A stretch of DNA of 64,000 nt from positions 49,763 to 113,762 of the forward strand of contig NZ_BMPJ01000004.1 in the NCBI RefSeq assembly GCF_014647535.1, in the 5' to 3' direction. Below the pieces are notes generated by a model. That model ran no database searches. It had not been told where the DNA came from and was given only the letters and a program-made list of their open reading frames with translations. The stretch comes from Thermus composti. Lineage in GTDB: Bacteria; Deinococcota; Deinococci; Deinococcales; Thermaceae. Of this stretch, positions 7,662-20,103 are shown piece after piece; the first letter of the stretch is position 1, and every line of letters starts with the position of its first letter. A program made the translations under genes and the position numbers.

Positions 7662-8633
7662 ATGGCGGACGATTTCGCCTACCTGAACGCCCGGGTGCGG
7701 GCCAGGCGGCAGACGCTCCTCAAGGAAAGCTTTTTCCAGGAGGCCCTGGACCTGCCCTATTCCGACTTCCTGCGCCTCTTCTCGGAGACGGTCTACGGCG
7801 GGGAGCTTTCCGGACAGGGGCTTCCCGACGTGGACCGGGCCGTCCTCCGCACCCAGGCCAGGCTCGTGGGGGATCTGGCCCGGCTGGCCTCCGGGGAGGC
7901 GAAGGAGGCGGTGCGCCTTCTTCTCCTTAGGGCCGACCTCACCAACCTCCAGGCCCTCCTCAGGGCCAAGGCCACGGGCCGCTCCTTGGAGGAGGTGGCC
8001 CTCCTTCCCGGGACCCTGCCCGAGGCCCTGTGGCGGCGGGCCTACGAGGCCCAGGACGCCCAGGGGATTGCCCAGGCCCTTTCCGTCTTCGGCCACCCCC
8101 TGGCCCGCGTCTTGAGGGCGGTCTTAAGGGAGACCCAGGACCTCGCCCGGGTGGAGGCGCTTCTCGCCAAGCGCTTCTTTGAGGACGTGGCCAAAAGCGC
8201 CAAGGCCCTGGGGGAGCCGGCCTTGAGGGACTACCTGGCCCTGGAGGTGGACGCCGAGAACCTCCGCACCGCCCTAAAGCTCCAGGGGCAGGAGGTGGCC
8301 CCCGAGGCCTTTTTTATCCGGGGCGGCCGCTTCGTGGACCGGGTGCGCTTCACCCGGCTTCTGGAGGGGGACTACGCTGTTTTTGACGAGTTTTCCGGGA
8401 CGCCTTTGGCCTCCCTTTCCGGGGTGCGGGACCTAAGGGACTTGGAGCGCCGTCTCCGCTGCCTCCTCCTCAAGGAGGCCAGGAAAGGGGCCACCGATCC
8501 CCTGGGGGCAGGGTTTGCCCTGGCCTACGTGAAGGAGCGGGAGTGGGAGGCGGTGCGCCTTAGGCTTCTGGCCCGCCGGGCCTACTTCGGCCTGCCCCGG
8601 GCCCAGGTGGAGGAGGAGGTGACCTGCCCGTGA
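7662..8633 (+). CDS. atpC: V/A-type ATP synthase subunit C (rotor funnel)
   Basis: The 323-residue, all-helical funnel couples the central shaft (D/F) to the K ring. The length equals that of T. thermophilus subunit C. The sequence shows the V-ATPase C/d repeat character: three related helical bundles with arginine-rich N-terminus (DFAYLNARVRARRQTLL), DLTNLQALLRAKATG near 95-110 and DAENLRTALKLQGQE near 198-212. There is no membrane segment. Its stop overlaps the GTG of atpF (GTGA), a coupling fit for proteins made in one copy each. Confidence 0.96.
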   Translation: MADDFAYLNARVRARRQTLLKESFFQEALDLPYSDFLRLFSETVYGGELSGQGLPDVDRAVLRTQARLVGDLARLASGEAKEAVRLLLLRADLTNLQALLRAKATGRSLEEVALLPGTLPEALWRRAYEAQDAQGIAQALSVFGHPLARVLRAVLRETQDLARVEALLAKRFFEDVAKSAKALGEPALRDYLALEVDAENLRTALKLQGQEVAPEAFFIRGGRFVDRVRFTRLLEGDYAVFDEFSGTPLASLSGVRDLRDLERRLRCLLLKEARKGATDPLGAGFALAYVKEREWEAVRLRLLARRAYFGLPRAQVEEEVTCP

Positions 8634-8950
8634 AGATCGCGGTGATCGCCGATCCGGACACGGCCTTGGGTTTCCGGCTTGCGGGCCTCGAGGCCTTCGG
8701 GGTCGCCTCCCCGGAGGAGGCCAAGGCCCGGCTGGAGGCCTTGGTCCAGCAGGGGGGGTACGCCCTGGTGGCCGTGGACCAGGGGCTCGTCCCCGAGCCC
8801 GAGAGGGCGGTGGAGCGCCTCCTCAGGGGCAAGGACCTCCCCGTGCTCCTTCCCATCGCCGGGATCCGGGAGGCCTTCCAGAGCCCCGATGTGGAGGGCT
8901 ACATGCGGGAGCTGGTGCGCAGGACCATCGGCTTTGACATCAAGCTGTAG
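8630..8950 (+). CDS. atpF: V/A-type ATP synthase subunit F (central shaft regulator)
   Basis: This 106-residue Rossmann-like protein binds subunit D in the central stalk. Typical features are the N-terminal KIAVIADPDTALGFRLAG, the central GYALVAVDQGLVPEP and the C-terminal YMRELVRRTIGFDIKL. The GTG start at 8630 overlaps the atpC stop. The T. thermophilus protein begins a few residues later (MAVIADP), so V4 could also be close to the true N-terminus, but no alternative start is better. Identity is secure. Confidence 0.96.
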   Translation: MKIAVIADPDTALGFRLAGLEAFGVASPEEAKARLEALVQQGGYALVAVDQGLVPEPERAVERLLRGKDLPVLLPIAGIREAFQSPDVEGYMRELVRRTIGFDIKL

Positions 8951-8962
8951 AATGGAGGGACG

Positions 8963-10699
8963 ATGATCCAAGGGGTGATCCAGAAGATCGCGGGCCCGGC
9001 GGTGATCGCCAAGGGTATGCTGGGGGCCCGCATGTACGATATCTGCAAGGTGGGCGAAGAGGGCCTCGTGGGGGAGATCATCCGCCTGGACGGGGACACC
9101 GCCTTCGTCCAGGTCTACGAGGACACCTCGGGCCTTAAGGTAGGGGAGCCCGTGGTCTCCACGGGGCTTCCCCTGGCGGTGGAGCTCGGCCCCGGGATGC
9201 TAAACGGCATCTACGACGGGATCCAGCGCCCCCTGGAGCGCATCCGGGAGAAGACGGGGATCTACATCACCCGGGGCGTGGTGGTCCACGCCCTGGACCG
9301 GGAGAAGAAGTGGGCCTGGACCCCCAGGGTCAAGCCCGGGGACGAGGTCAGGGGGGGTATGGTCTTGGGCACGGTGCCCGAGTTCAGCTTCACCCACAAG
9401 ATCCTGGTGCCCCCGGACGTGCGGGGCCGGGTGAAGGAGGTGAAGCCCGCCGGGGAGTACACCGTGGAGGAGCCGGTGGTGATCCTCGAGGACGGCACCG
9501 AGCTCAAGATGTACCACACCTGGCCCGTGCGCCGGGCGCGCCCCGTGCAAAGGAAGCTTGACCCCAACACCCCCTTCCTCACGGGGATGCGCATCCTGGA
9601 CGTCCTCTTCCCCGTGGCCATGGGGGGGACGGCGGCCATCCCCGGGCCCTTCGGGAGCGGGAAGACCGTGACCCAGCAGTCCCTGGCCAAGTGGTCCAAC
9701 GCCGACGTGGTGGTCTACGTGGGCTGCGGGGAGCGGGGGAACGAGATGACGGACGTGCTGGTGGAGTTCCCCGAGCTCACCGACCCCAAGACCGGGGGGC
9801 CCCTCATGCACCGCACCGTCCTCATCGCCAACACCTCCAACATGCCCGTGGCCGCCCGCGAGGCCAGCATCTACGTGGGGGTGACCATCGCCGAGTACTT
9901 CCGCGACCAGGGGCTTTCCGTGGCCCTCATGGCCGACTCCACCAGCCGCTGGGCGGAGGCCCTTCGCGAGATCTCTAGCCGCCTCGAGGAGATGCCCGCC
10001 GAGGAGGGCTACCCGCCCTACCTGGCCGCCAGGCTTGCCGCCTTCTACGAGCGCTCCGGCAAGGTCATCACCCTGGGCGGGGAGGAAGGGGCGGTGACCA
10101 TCGTGGGGGCGGTCTCCCCGCCGGGCGGGGACATGTCCGAGCCCGTGACCCAGTCCACCTTGAGGATCGTGGGGGCCTTCTGGCGGCTTGACGCCTCCCT
10201 GGCCTTCCGGCGCCACTTCCCCGCCATCAACTGGAACGGCTCCTATAGCCTCTTCACCTCGGCCCTGGACCCCTGGTACCGGGAGAACGTGGCCCAGGAC
10301 TACCCCGAGCTCCGGGACGCCATCTCCGAGCTTTTGCAGCGGGAAGCGGGCCTCCAGGAGATCGTCCAGCTGGTGGGGCCGGACGCCCTCCAGGACGCCG
10401 AGCGCCTGGTCATTGAGGTGGGCCGGATCATCCGCGAGGACTTCCTGCAGCAAAACGCCTTCCACGAGGTGGACGCCTACTGTTCCATGAAGAAGGCCTA
10501 CGGGATCATGAAGATGATCCTCACCTTCTACCAGGAGGCGGAGGCGGCCATCAAACGGGGCGTTTCCATAGACGAGATCCTCCAGCTTCCCGTGGTGGAG
10601 CGGATCGGCCGCGCCCGCTACGTGAGCGAGGAGGAGTTCCCCGGCTACTTTGAGGAGGCCTTGAAGGAGATCCAGGGGGCCTTTAAGGCCTTGGCCTAG
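8963..10699 (+). CDS. atpA: V/A-type ATP synthase catalytic subunit A
   Basis: The catalytic subunit synthesises or hydrolyses ATP and alternates with B in the A3B3 ring. Its 578 residues equal the T. thermophilus length. The P-loop is GPFGSGKT (228-235) with K234. The catalytic-glutamate segment is GCGERGNEM and the Walker B-like region is [18 protein letters not shown]. The V/A-specific non-homologous insertion lies near residues 115-190. The start ATG at 8963 follows AATGGAGGGACG. No internal stop or deviation is seen. Confidence 0.99.
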   Translation: MIQGVIQKIAGPAVIAKGMLGARMYDICKVGEEGLVGEIIRLDGDTAFVQVYEDTSGLKVGEPVVSTGLPLAVELGPGMLNGIYDGIQRPLERIREKTGIYITRGVVVHALDREKKWAWTPRVKPGDEVRGGMVLGTVPEFSFTHKILVPPDVRGRVKEVKPAGEYTVEEPVVILEDGTELKMYHTWPVRRARPVQRKLDPNTPFLTGMRILDVLFPVAMGGTAAIPGPFGSGKTVTQQSLAKWSNADVVVYVGCGERGNEMTDVLVEFPELTDPKTGGPLMHRTVLIANTSNMPVAAREASIYVGVTIAEYFRDQGLSVALMADSTSRWAEALREISSRLEEMPAEEGYPPYLAARLAAFYERSGKVITLGGEEGAVTIVGAVSPPGGDMSEPVTQSTLRIVGAFWRLDASLAFRRHFPAINWNGSYSLFTSALDPWYRENVAQDYPELRDAISELLQREAGLQEIVQLVGPDALQDAERLVIEVGRIIREDFLQQNAFHEVDAYCSMKKAYGIMKMILTFYQEAEAAIKRGVSIDEILQLPVVERIGRARYVSEEEFPGYFEEALKEIQGAFKALA

Positions 10700-10708
10700 G
10701 AGGGAAGC

Positions 10709-12139
10709 ATGGACCTCTTGAAGAAGGAGTACACGGGCGTCACCTACATTTCCGGGCCCCTCCTCTTCGTGGAGAACGCCAAGGACCTCGCCTACGGGGC
10801 CATCGTGGACATCAGGGACGGTTCGGGCCGGGTGCGCGGCGGCCAGGTGATTGAGGTCTCCGAGGAGTACGCCGTCATCCAGGTCTTTGAGGAGACCACG
10901 GGGCTGGACCTGGCCACCACCAGCGTGAGCCTGGTGGAGGACGTGGCCCGGCTCGGGGTCTCCAAGGAGATGCTGGGCCGCCGCTTCAACGGGATCGGCA
11001 AGCCCATAGACGGCCTGCCCCCCATCACCCCTGAGAAGCGCCTGCCCATCACCGGCCTCCCCTTGAACCCCGTGGCCCGGAGGAAGCCCGAGGAGTTCAT
11101 CCAGACGGGGATCTCCACCATTGACGTGATGAACACCCTGGTGAGGGGGCAGAAGCTTCCCATCTTCTCCGGCTCGGGCCTCCCCGCCAACGAGCTCGCC
11201 GCCCAGATCGCCCGCCAAGCCACGGTGCGCCCGGACCTCTCCGGGGAAGGGAAGAAGGAGGAGCCCTTCGCCGTGGTCTTCGCCGCCATGGGGATCACGC
11301 AGAGGGAGCTTTCCTACTTCATCCAGGAGTTTGAGCGCACCGGGGCCCTAAGCCGCTCCGTCCTCTTCCTCAACAAGGCGGACGACCCCACCATTGAGCG
11401 GATCCTCACCCCCCGCATGGCCCTCACCGTGGCGGAGTACCTGGCTTTTGAGCACGACTACCACGTCCTCGTCATCCTCACGGACATGACCAACTACTGC
11501 GAGGCCCTGCGGGAGATCGGGGCCGCCCGCGAGGAGATCCCCGGGCGCCGCGGCTACCCCGGCTACATGTACACCGACCTGGCCACCATCTACGAGCGGG
11601 CCGGGGTGGTGGAGGGGAAGAAGGGGAGCGTGACCCAGATCCCCATCCTCTCCATGCCCGACGACGACCGCACCCACCCCATCCCCGACCTCACCGGCTA
11701 CATCACCGAGGGCCAGATCCAGCTCTCCCGGGAGCTCCACCGCAAGGGCATCTACCCGCCCATTGACCCCCTGCCCTCCCTCTCCCGGCTCATGAACAAC
11801 GCCGTGGGCAAGGGCAAGACCCGGGAGGACCACAAGCAGGTCTCCGACCAGCTCTACTCCGCCTACGCCAACGGGGTGGACATAAGGAAGCTGGTGGCCA
11901 TCATCGGCGAGGACGCCCTCACGGAGAACGACCGCCGCTACCTCCAGTTCGCCGACGCCTTTGAGCGGCACTTCATCAACCAGGGGCAGCAGAACCGCTC
12001 CATTGAGGAGAGCCTCCAGATCGCCTGGGCCCTCCTCTCCATGCTGCCCCAGGGCGAGCTCAAGCGGATCTCCAGGGACCACATCGGCAAGTACTACGGC
12101 CAGAAGCTGGAGGAGATCTGGGGCGCCCAGAGCGTCTAG
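10709..12139 (+). CDS. atpB: V/A-type ATP synthase non-catalytic subunit B
   Basis: This 476-residue partner of A contributes residues at the A/B interface. The P-loop position is degenerate ([14 protein letters not shown]), as in all V/A B subunits, so it is non-catalytic. Further landmarks are [27 protein letters not shown] and [22 protein letters not shown]. The C-terminal tail after EEIWGA (QSV) differs from, and is slightly shorter than, the T. thermophilus tail I remember. SD AGGAGGGAAGC precedes the ATG. Confidence 0.99.
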   Translation: MDLLKKEYTGVTYISGPLLFVENAKDLAYGAIVDIRDGSGRVRGGQVIEVSEEYAVIQVFEETTGLDLATTSVSLVEDVARLGVSKEMLGRRFNGIGKPIDGLPPITPEKRLPITGLPLNPVARRKPEEFIQTGISTIDVMNTLVRGQKLPIFSGSGLPANELAAQIARQATVRPDLSGEGKKEEPFAVVFAAMGITQRELSYFIQEFERTGALSRSVLFLNKADDPTIERILTPRMALTVAEYLAFEHDYHVLVILTDMTNYCEALREIGAAREEIPGRRGYPGYMYTDLATIYERAGVVEGKKGSVTQIPILSMPDDDRTHPIPDLTGYITEGQIQLSRELHRKGIYPPIDPLPSLSRLMNNAVGKGKTREDHKQVSDQLYSAYANGVDIRKLVAIIGEDALTENDRRYLQFADAFERHFINQGQQNRSIEESLQIAWALLSMLPQGELKRISRDHIGKYYGQKLEEIWGAQSV

Positions 12140-12149
12140 GGGGTGCGCC

Positions 12150-12821
12150 GTGAGCCAGGTCAGCCCCACCCGGATGAACCTTCTGCAAAGGCGGGGGCAG
12201 CTCCGCCTGGCGCAGAAGGGGGTGGACCTCCTCAAGAAGAAACGGGACGCCCTGGTGGCGGAGTTCTTCGGCCTGGTGCGGGAGGCCCTGGAGGCCAGGA
12301 AGGCCCTGAACCAGGCGGCCCAGGAGGCCTACGGGGCCCTCCTCTTGGCCCAGGCCTTTGACGGGCCCGAGGCCGTGGCGGCGGCGGGCCTGGGGGTTCC
12401 GCCGCTAGAGGGGGTGGAGGCGGAGGTGGAAAACGTCTGGGGGAGCAGGGTGCCGCGGCTGAAGGCGGCCTTCCCCGAAGGCGGGGTCCTCTCCCCCGTG
12501 GGCACGCCTGCCTACACCCTCGAGGCCGCCCGGGCTTTCCGCCGCTACGCCGAGGCCCTGGTCCGGGTGGCCAACACCGAGACCCGCCTCAAGAAGATCG
12601 GCGAGGAGATCAAGAAGACCACCCGCCGGGTGAACGCCTTGGAGCAGGTGGTGATCCCCGGGATCCGCTCCCAGATCCGCTTCATCCAGCAGGTCCTGGA
12701 GCAAAGGGAAAGGGAGGACACCTTCCGCCTCAAGCGCATCAAGGGCAAGATAGAGGCCCGGGAGGCCGAGGCGGAAGGGGCCCGCCCCAACCCTGGCCTG
12801 GAGATCGGCGCCGGGCTTTAA
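12150..12821 (+). CDS. atpD: V/A-type ATP synthase central shaft subunit D
   Basis: The rotating shaft is a 223-residue antiparallel coiled coil: an N-terminal helix (about 10-75) and a C-terminal helix (about 125-205) flank a short globular part. I chose the GTG at 12150 because the translation then begins MSQVSPTRMNLLQRRGQL, as in T. thermophilus, with the ORF ending NPGLEIGAGL. An upstream reading of the frame overlaps atpB and has no support. It ends the operon, 21 bases before the bidirectional terminator. Confidence 0.97.
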   Translation: MSQVSPTRMNLLQRRGQLRLAQKGVDLLKKKRDALVAEFFGLVREALEARKALNQAAQEAYGALLLAQAFDGPEAVAAAGLGVPPLEGVEAEVENVWGSRVPRLKAAFPEGGVLSPVGTPAYTLEAARAFRRYAEALVRVANTETRLKKIGEEIKKTTRRVNALEQVVIPGIRSQIRFIQQVLEQREREDTFRLKRIKGKIEAREAEAEGARPNPGLEIGAGL

Positions 12822-12842
12822 CCTTAAAGGGCCCGCGAAGGC

Positions 12843-12878
12843 AAAACCCCCCGGGGAAATCCCCGGGGGGTGGGTTTT
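12843..12878. terminator. Bidirectional terminator between atpD and acnA
   Basis: A stem around CCCCGG / CCGGGG with an AAAT centre is flanked by AAAACCC on one side and GGGTTTT on the other, so both strands read a GC stem followed by a T-run. It serves the converging atpD and acnA genes. Confidence 0.85.
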
Positions 12879-12883
12879 CCCCG

Positions 12884-15589
<2,706 letters not shown>

Positions 15590-15694
15590 GGTCCTCCTTT
15601 CCCTTCCCCCGTGCGGGCAAAAGGGCGATCCTGGGCGCTTACTTTTGGGGGAAGATTCCGGTCCGAGGGGGGGTGCCCACCCCGGCTTTCTCCA

Positions 15695-16048
15695 CTATAG
15701 CACTTCCAGAAGGGGCGCGGCGTGGCCCAAGACGGCGTTGGCCTGGGCCTGCCGGGCGATTTTTAGGGTCTCCAGCAAGGCCTCCTTGGGTATACCCAGG
15801 CGCTTGGCCCGGCGGGCCATGGCCTTCACGCAGGTCTCGGAGCCTGTGGCCAGGGCGATGCCGAGGAGGATCAGGGTGCGGGTCTTCTTGTCCAGGGCCC
15901 CCTTTTCCGGCATGGCGTAGGTCCAGCTCCGCCCGTGCTCCAGGAGGAGGCCCGGCGCCTTTTCCGCGAGGAGGGGGATAGCCCGGGGCAGGCCCTCCCC
16001 CAGGTTTTCCCTCATGGCCTCGAGGACGCGCTCGTGGGTCCGGTCCAT
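15695..16048 (-). CDS. Carboxymuconolactone decarboxylase (CMD/AhpD-like) family protein
   Basis: This 117-residue helical protein of the CMD family is related to AhpD-type alkylhydroperoxidases. Family features are the central DKKTRTLILLGIALATGSETCVKAMARRAKRLGIPKEALLE helical block (residues ~53-95). Only one cysteine (C73) is present where redox-active members have CxxC, so peroxidase activity by the AhpD mechanism is doubtful. It follows the alpha/beta hydrolase by four bases at the end of the efflux operon. The true substrate is unknown. Confidence 0.82.
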   Translation of the reverse strand: MDRTHERVLEAMRENLGEGLPRAIPLLAEKAPGLLLEHGRSWTYAMPEKGALDKKTRTLILLGIALATGSETCVKAMARRAKRLGIPKEALLETLKIARQAQANAVLGHAAPLLEVL

Positions 16049-16052
16049 GCCC

Positions 16053-16799
16053 CTAGCGTAGCGCCTGGGGGGAGGGAGGGGTGTCCCAGCCCAGGCCCTC
16101 GAGGAAGAGGAGCACCTCCTCGGCCACCTCCCGCCAGAGGACCTCCCGGGGGCGGGTGGCGGGCCTGTCCCCTTTCTGGGCCCCGTAAGCTCCGAAGCCC
16201 GCGTGGTTGAGGCCCTCTATGAAGACCACCCGGGCGTTTTTGGGAAGCTTTTCCGCCTTCTTTCGGGCCTCCTCCGGGGGCAGGAGGCCGTCTTCCGTGC
16301 CGTAGAGGGCCAGGGTAGGGAAGGCCTCTTGGGAGAGGTCGCCCTCGGGGTAGCTGGCGAAGAGGATAAGGGGAAGCTTCGCTTGGGCGGCCACCTCCGC
16401 CGCCGCCACCCCCCCCAGGCTATGCCCTCCCACCGCCAGGGGGAGGTTGGGGTGGTCCTTTTGCGCCTCGAGGGCCCGCTCCTTCCCCAAAAGGGCGATC
16501 CCCGAGGGCACCTGGAGGAGGACCACCCCGTACCCCGCCCGGGCCACGGGGGCGAGGACGGGGGCGTAGGCCAAAGGCTCCACCCGGGCCCCGGGGTAGA
16601 AGGCCAGGAGGGCCTTGGGGGCTTGGGGCAGGAGTTCTAGCCCGTAGGGCCTTTCCGTCACCCTTAGGCCCCGAAGGGCTTCCCGGGCGATGGGCTCCGC
16701 CTTTAGGGGCCTCAGGTAGTAGAAGGCCACCCCCACCACCCCCCCGGCGAGGAGGGTGGCGGCGAGGAGGAAGAGAAGAAGAAGCCGCTTGGCGTCCAT
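16053..16799 (-). CDS. Membrane-anchored alpha/beta hydrolase
   Basis: The 248-residue protein has an N-terminal membrane anchor or uncleaved signal (residues 6-28) and an alpha/beta-hydrolase fold. The nucleophile elbow is GHSLGG (125-130, S127). The likely acid is in LYGTEDGLLPPEE and the histidine in EGLNHAGFGAYG, a pattern of the dienelactone-hydrolase-like Abhydrolase_5 group. I set the start at the ATG 16799, directly after the RND pump stop; an upstream GTG-type start would overlap the pump. The ester or lactone substrate is unknown. Its place behind an RND pump suggests detoxification on the outer face of the inner membrane (inference). Confidence 0.85.
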   Translation of the reverse strand: MDAKRLLLLFLLAATLLAGGVVGVAFYYLRPLKAEPIAREALRGLRVTERPYGLELLPQAPKALLAFYPGARVEPLAYAPVLAPVARAGYGVVLLQVPSGIALLGKERALEAQKDHPNLPLAVGGHSLGGVAAAEVAAQAKLPLILFASYPEGDLSQEAFPTLALYGTEDGLLPPEEARKKAEKLPKNARVVFIEGLNHAGFGAYGAQKGDRPATRPREVLWREVAEEVLLFLEGLGWDTPPSPQALR

Positions 16800-16803
16800 G
16801 CCC

Positions 16804-19800
16804 TCACCGTAGCACGGGCTCCTTGGCCCGCCGCCCCTCAAAGGTGTAGAAGGCGGCGGGGACCACGAAGAGGGTGAGGAGGGTGGAGGAGAGGAGCCCG
16901 CCCAGGATCACCACCCCCAGGGGCTTCCGGTACTCCGCCCCCTCCCCCGTCCCTAGAAGCAGGGGGAGGCTGATGATGAGCACGGTGAGGGTGGTCATGA
17001 GGATGGGCCTAAGCCTGAGCCGGGCCGCCTCCACCAGGGCCTCCTTTAGGGGCATCTCCCGCATCCGGCGCACGGCGAAGTCCAGGAGGAGGATAGCGTT
17101 TTTGGTCACCAGGCCGATGAGCATCACCACCCCTAGGACGCTGATCACGTCCAACCCCGTGCCCAGAAGGTAGGTGAGCCAGAAGGCCCCCACCAGGGCC
17201 AAGGGCACGGGGAGGAGGAGGTAGAGGGGGTAGCGCCAGGCGTTGAACTGGCTGGCGATGACCAGGTAGTTGAGGACCAGGGCCAGGAGGAAGGCCAGGG
17301 GGGCGAGCCGGGCCAGGTCCTGGGTGAAGCTTCCAAGCCCCGTGGCCTCGAGCTCCACCCCGTCCCCCAAAAGGCCCTTTTCCTTTAGCTCCCGCTCCAA
17401 GGCCTGCTGGATCTGGAAGCTCCCCGGGGCGCCCTCGCGGAGGTTGATGTTGATTCCGGCAGTGTAGGCCTGGTTGCGCCGGGAGATCAGGGTGGGGGAG
17501 GGGCGTTCTTGAAACTGGCCCAGGCTAGAGAGGGGGAGGAAGGCCTGCAGGGCGGGGGCGTAGACGGGCAGGGAAAGGAGATCCCCCTCCCCCCCAAGCC
17601 GCAAGGGGTCGGCCTGGACCACGATGGGGTACTCCTCGCCCCCGCGCCGGGCCTTGGCCGCCTCCACCCCCGAGAGGTAGAGCCTCAGGTTCTGGGCCAC
17701 GTCCTGGGGGGTGAGGCCGGTGCCGGAAAGCCGGGCGGGGTCGGGGACGAAGACCCGCTCCCTTTGGGTGGCCTCGAGGGTGCTCTTGACGCTCAGCACG
17801 TAGGGTTTCTGGGCGATGAGCTCCACGATCCTTGCCGTGCGCTCCTCTAGAAGGGCGCGGTCCGGGCTTACCAGGAAGAACTGGAGGTCGGCGTCCCCTG
17901 CCTCGGGGCCGGTCTGGGCCAGGACCCGGAGGTCCGCCCCGGGGAAGCCCTTGAGAACCTCCTTGCCCTCCCGGTTGAAGGCCTCGGCGAGGGCGAAGAT
18001 GTCCTCCCGCTCGTGCTTGGGTTTGAGGACGATCTGGAGCTGGACCCGGGAGGGGTCCCCCACCTGGGTCCCGCCCGTGGCGCTCGCCCCCACGGTGGTC
18101 ACCACCCGCTCCACCGCCGGGTGGGCGAGGAAGTAGGCCTCCAGGGCCCGCGCCGCCCGGTCGGAGACGGCCAGGGGCGTGTCCTTGGGCAGGAGGAGGG
18201 TGGCGGTGAGGACCCCGGTGTCCGAGCGGGGGGTGAAGTTGAAGGGGATCCGCGGGAGGAGGGGGAAGATGGAGAGGAAGGCGAGGCCCGCCACCCCCAG
18301 GACCACCCCGGGCCGGGCCAGGGTCCTTTCCAGGGTGCGGGCGTAGGCCTCGGTGAGGCCCCTTAGGCCCCGCTCGGTGGCGGCGTGGACCCCCTTGGCC
18401 AAGGCCCCCAGGAGGCCCAAGAGGAAGCGGCTCAGGTAGCGGGCCAGGGCGAGGAGGGCGGGGTAGAGGGGGAGGAGAAGGAGGTAGAGGGGGCCTTGCC
18501 GGTAAAGGAAGTAGGCGGCCAAGGCTCCCAGAAGAAGCCCCGTGGGGCGGCGGTAGCCCCGCCGGTAGGCCCAGGCCAGGTCCTCGGGGAGGCGCTTTAA
18601 GGCCGCCAGGGCCTCCCCCAGGCCGGGCGGGTCGGGGTCGGGGAAGTAGGCCAGGCGCACCGTGAGGAAGAGGAGGGCCTCGAGCCAGCTCACGGCGATG
18701 GCCGCCGCCATGCCCAGGCCGAACTGCTGGAAGATCTGGCCGATGATCCCGGGGAGGAAGCTGATGGGGAGGAAGACGGCGAGGAGGGAGAGGGTGGCGG
18801 CGGCCACGGCCACGCTCACCTCGCTCGCCCCCTTGATCACCGCCTCCTTGAGGCCGAGCCCCATGCGGCGGTAGCGGTCAATGTTCTCCGCCACCACGAT
18901 GGAGTCGTCCACCACGATCCCCACCGCCACCGTGAGGGCGAGGAGGCTTATAAGGTTGTAGGTGAAGCCCAAAACCCCGAAGAGGAGGATGGCCCCCGAG
19001 AGGGTGATGGGGATGGCCAGGATCACGGAGAAGACGGAGTTTAACTTGCCCAGGAAGACGAGGACCACCAAGGAGACGGCCAAGGCCGCTAGAAAAGCTT
19101 CCCGCACCGTGTCCTGGACCGCCGCCTGGATGAAGTCGGTGGTGTCCAGGGCCACCTCCGCCCGGTAGCCTTTGGGCAGGGCGGTCTCCGCCAGGGTCTT
19201 CTTGACCCCGTCCGCCACGGCCACGGCGTTGGCGTCCGGGGTCTTGACCACGGCGAGGAAGACCGCGGGGCGGCCGTTCAGCCGGTTCAGGGTGGTAGGG
19301 GCCTCGCTTTCCTCCACCACCCGGGCCACATCCCCCACCTTGAGGCCCCGGCTGGCGTCCAGGAGGAGGTTGGCCACGTCTTGGGCGGTGGCGGGGGTGT
19401 TCCTCAGGGTGTAGACCAGGCGCCTTTCCCCTTCGGTGAGGCTCCCCAAGGGGAGGTTTAGGGCGGAGGCGGAGAGGGCCTGGACCACCTGCAAGGGGGC
19501 CACCCCTAGGGCCTGGAGGCGGCTTGGATCCAGGTAGACCCTTATGGCCCGCTTGGGGGCCCCGGTGAGGCGGATGTCCGCCACCCCCTGGACCAGCTGG
19601 AGCTTGGGCTTGAGGCTGCGCTCGGCGTAGTCCAAGACCCGGGAGAGGTCCTCCCCGGGGGCCTCGAGGGCGATATACAGAATGGGGCTTGCCGAGGGGT
19701 CAAACTTCTGCACCACCGGGGCGGAGGCGTCCTTGGGCAGGCTTCCCCGGGCGGCGGCCACCTTCTGGCTCACCTCCACCGCCACCTGGTCCACGTCCAC

Positions 19801-20103
19801 CCCCTGCTGGAACTGGACGAAGACCAGGCTGAACCCCTCGGTGGAGCTGGAGCCGATGGTGTCCACCCCGCTTAGGGTGGAAAGGGCGTCCTCCAAGGGC
19901 TTGGACACCTGCTCCGCCACCTCCTCGGGGCCCGCCCCCGGGTAGGCGGTGGAGACGGCCACCACGGGGACGCTGAAGCGGGGAAGGAGCTCCACCCCAA
20001 GGCCAAGACCCAAAAGGAGCCCCACCAGCACGAGCCCCACGAAGATGGCCGTGGCGAAGACGAAGCGCTCCACAAAGAAGGCCACCAGGGGGTTTTCCCT
20101 CAC
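16804..20103 (-). CDS. RND efflux transporter, HAE1/AcrB-like inner-membrane pump
   Basis: This 1099-residue resistance-nodulation-division permease exports compounds with proton motive force. It has the expected architecture: TM1 near residues 12-35, a first large periplasmic loop (about 40-330), a TM2-6 cluster with VAVGIVVDDSIVVAENIDR (the proton-relay aspartates of TM4), a second periplasmic loop, and TM8-12 with VVMLIGLVTKNAILLLDFAVRRM. An inserted hydrophobic region near 500-570 (RRPTGLLLGALAAYFLYRQGPLYLLLLPLYPALLAL) is longer than in E. coli AcrB. The GTG start interlocks with the adaptor stop (GTGA). The substrate is unknown; hydrophobic toxins are typical for the class. Confidence 0.96.
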   Translation of the reverse strand: MRENPLVAFFVERFVFATAIFVGLVLVGLLLGLGLGVELLPRFSVPVVAVSTAYPGAGPEEVAEQVSKPLEDALSTLSGVDTIGSSSTEGFSLVFVQFQQGVDVDQVAVEVSQKVAAARGSLPKDASAPVVQKFDPSASPILYIALEAPGEDLSRVLDYAERSLKPKLQLVQGVADIRLTGAPKRAIRVYLDPSRLQALGVAPLQVVQALSASALNLPLGSLTEGERRLVYTLRNTPATAQDVANLLLDASRGLKVGDVARVVEESEAPTTLNRLNGRPAVFLAVVKTPDANAVAVADGVKKTLAETALPKGYRAEVALDTTDFIQAAVQDTVREAFLAALAVSLVVLVFLGKLNSVFSVILAIPITLSGAILLFGVLGFTYNLISLLALTVAVGIVVDDSIVVAENIDRYRRMGLGLKEAVIKGASEVSVAVAAATLSLLAVFLPISFLPGIIGQIFQQFGLGMAAAIAVSWLEALLFLTVRLAYFPDPDPPGLGEALAALKRLPEDLAWAYRRGYRRPTGLLLGALAAYFLYRQGPLYLLLLPLYPALLALARYLSRFLLGLLGALAKGVHAATERGLRGLTEAYARTLERTLARPGVVLGVAGLAFLSIFPLLPRIPFNFTPRSDTGVLTATLLLPKDTPLAVSDRAARALEAYFLAHPAVERVVTTVGASATGGTQVGDPSRVQLQIVLKPKHEREDIFALAEAFNREGKEVLKGFPGADLRVLAQTGPEAGDADLQFFLVSPDRALLEERTARIVELIAQKPYVLSVKSTLEATQRERVFVPDPARLSGTGLTPQDVAQNLRLYLSGVEAAKARRGGEEYPIVVQADPLRLGGEGDLLSLPVYAPALQAFLPLSSLGQFQERPSPTLISRRNQAYTAGININLREGAPGSFQIQQALERELKEKGLLGDGVELEATGLGSFTQDLARLAPLAFLLALVLNYLVIASQFNAWRYPLYLLLPVPLALVGAFWLTYLLGTGLDVISVLGVVMLIGLVTKNAILLLDFAVRRMREMPLKEALVEAARLRLRPILMTTLTVLIISLPLLLGTGEGAEYRKPLGVVILGGLLSSTLLTLFVVPAAFYTFEGRRAKEPVLR

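Noticed and set aside
9200..11218. 672-codon open frame on the minus strand opposite atpA/atpB, and similar long frames at 13169-15499 (776 codons) and 5367-6611 (414 codons)
   Set aside because: They mirror strongly coding genes on the other strand. In very GC-rich DNA with G/C third positions, antisense frames stay open by chance; their composition (His, Gly, Val, Leu, Asp rich) and lack of start signals mark them as shadows.
15660..15690. GC-rich inverted repeat upstream of aconitase as an intrinsic terminator or iron-responsive element
   Set aside because: The stem is about five pairs with no T-run, and bacterial aconitase mRNAs are not known to use a eukaryotic-type IRE; too weak to call.
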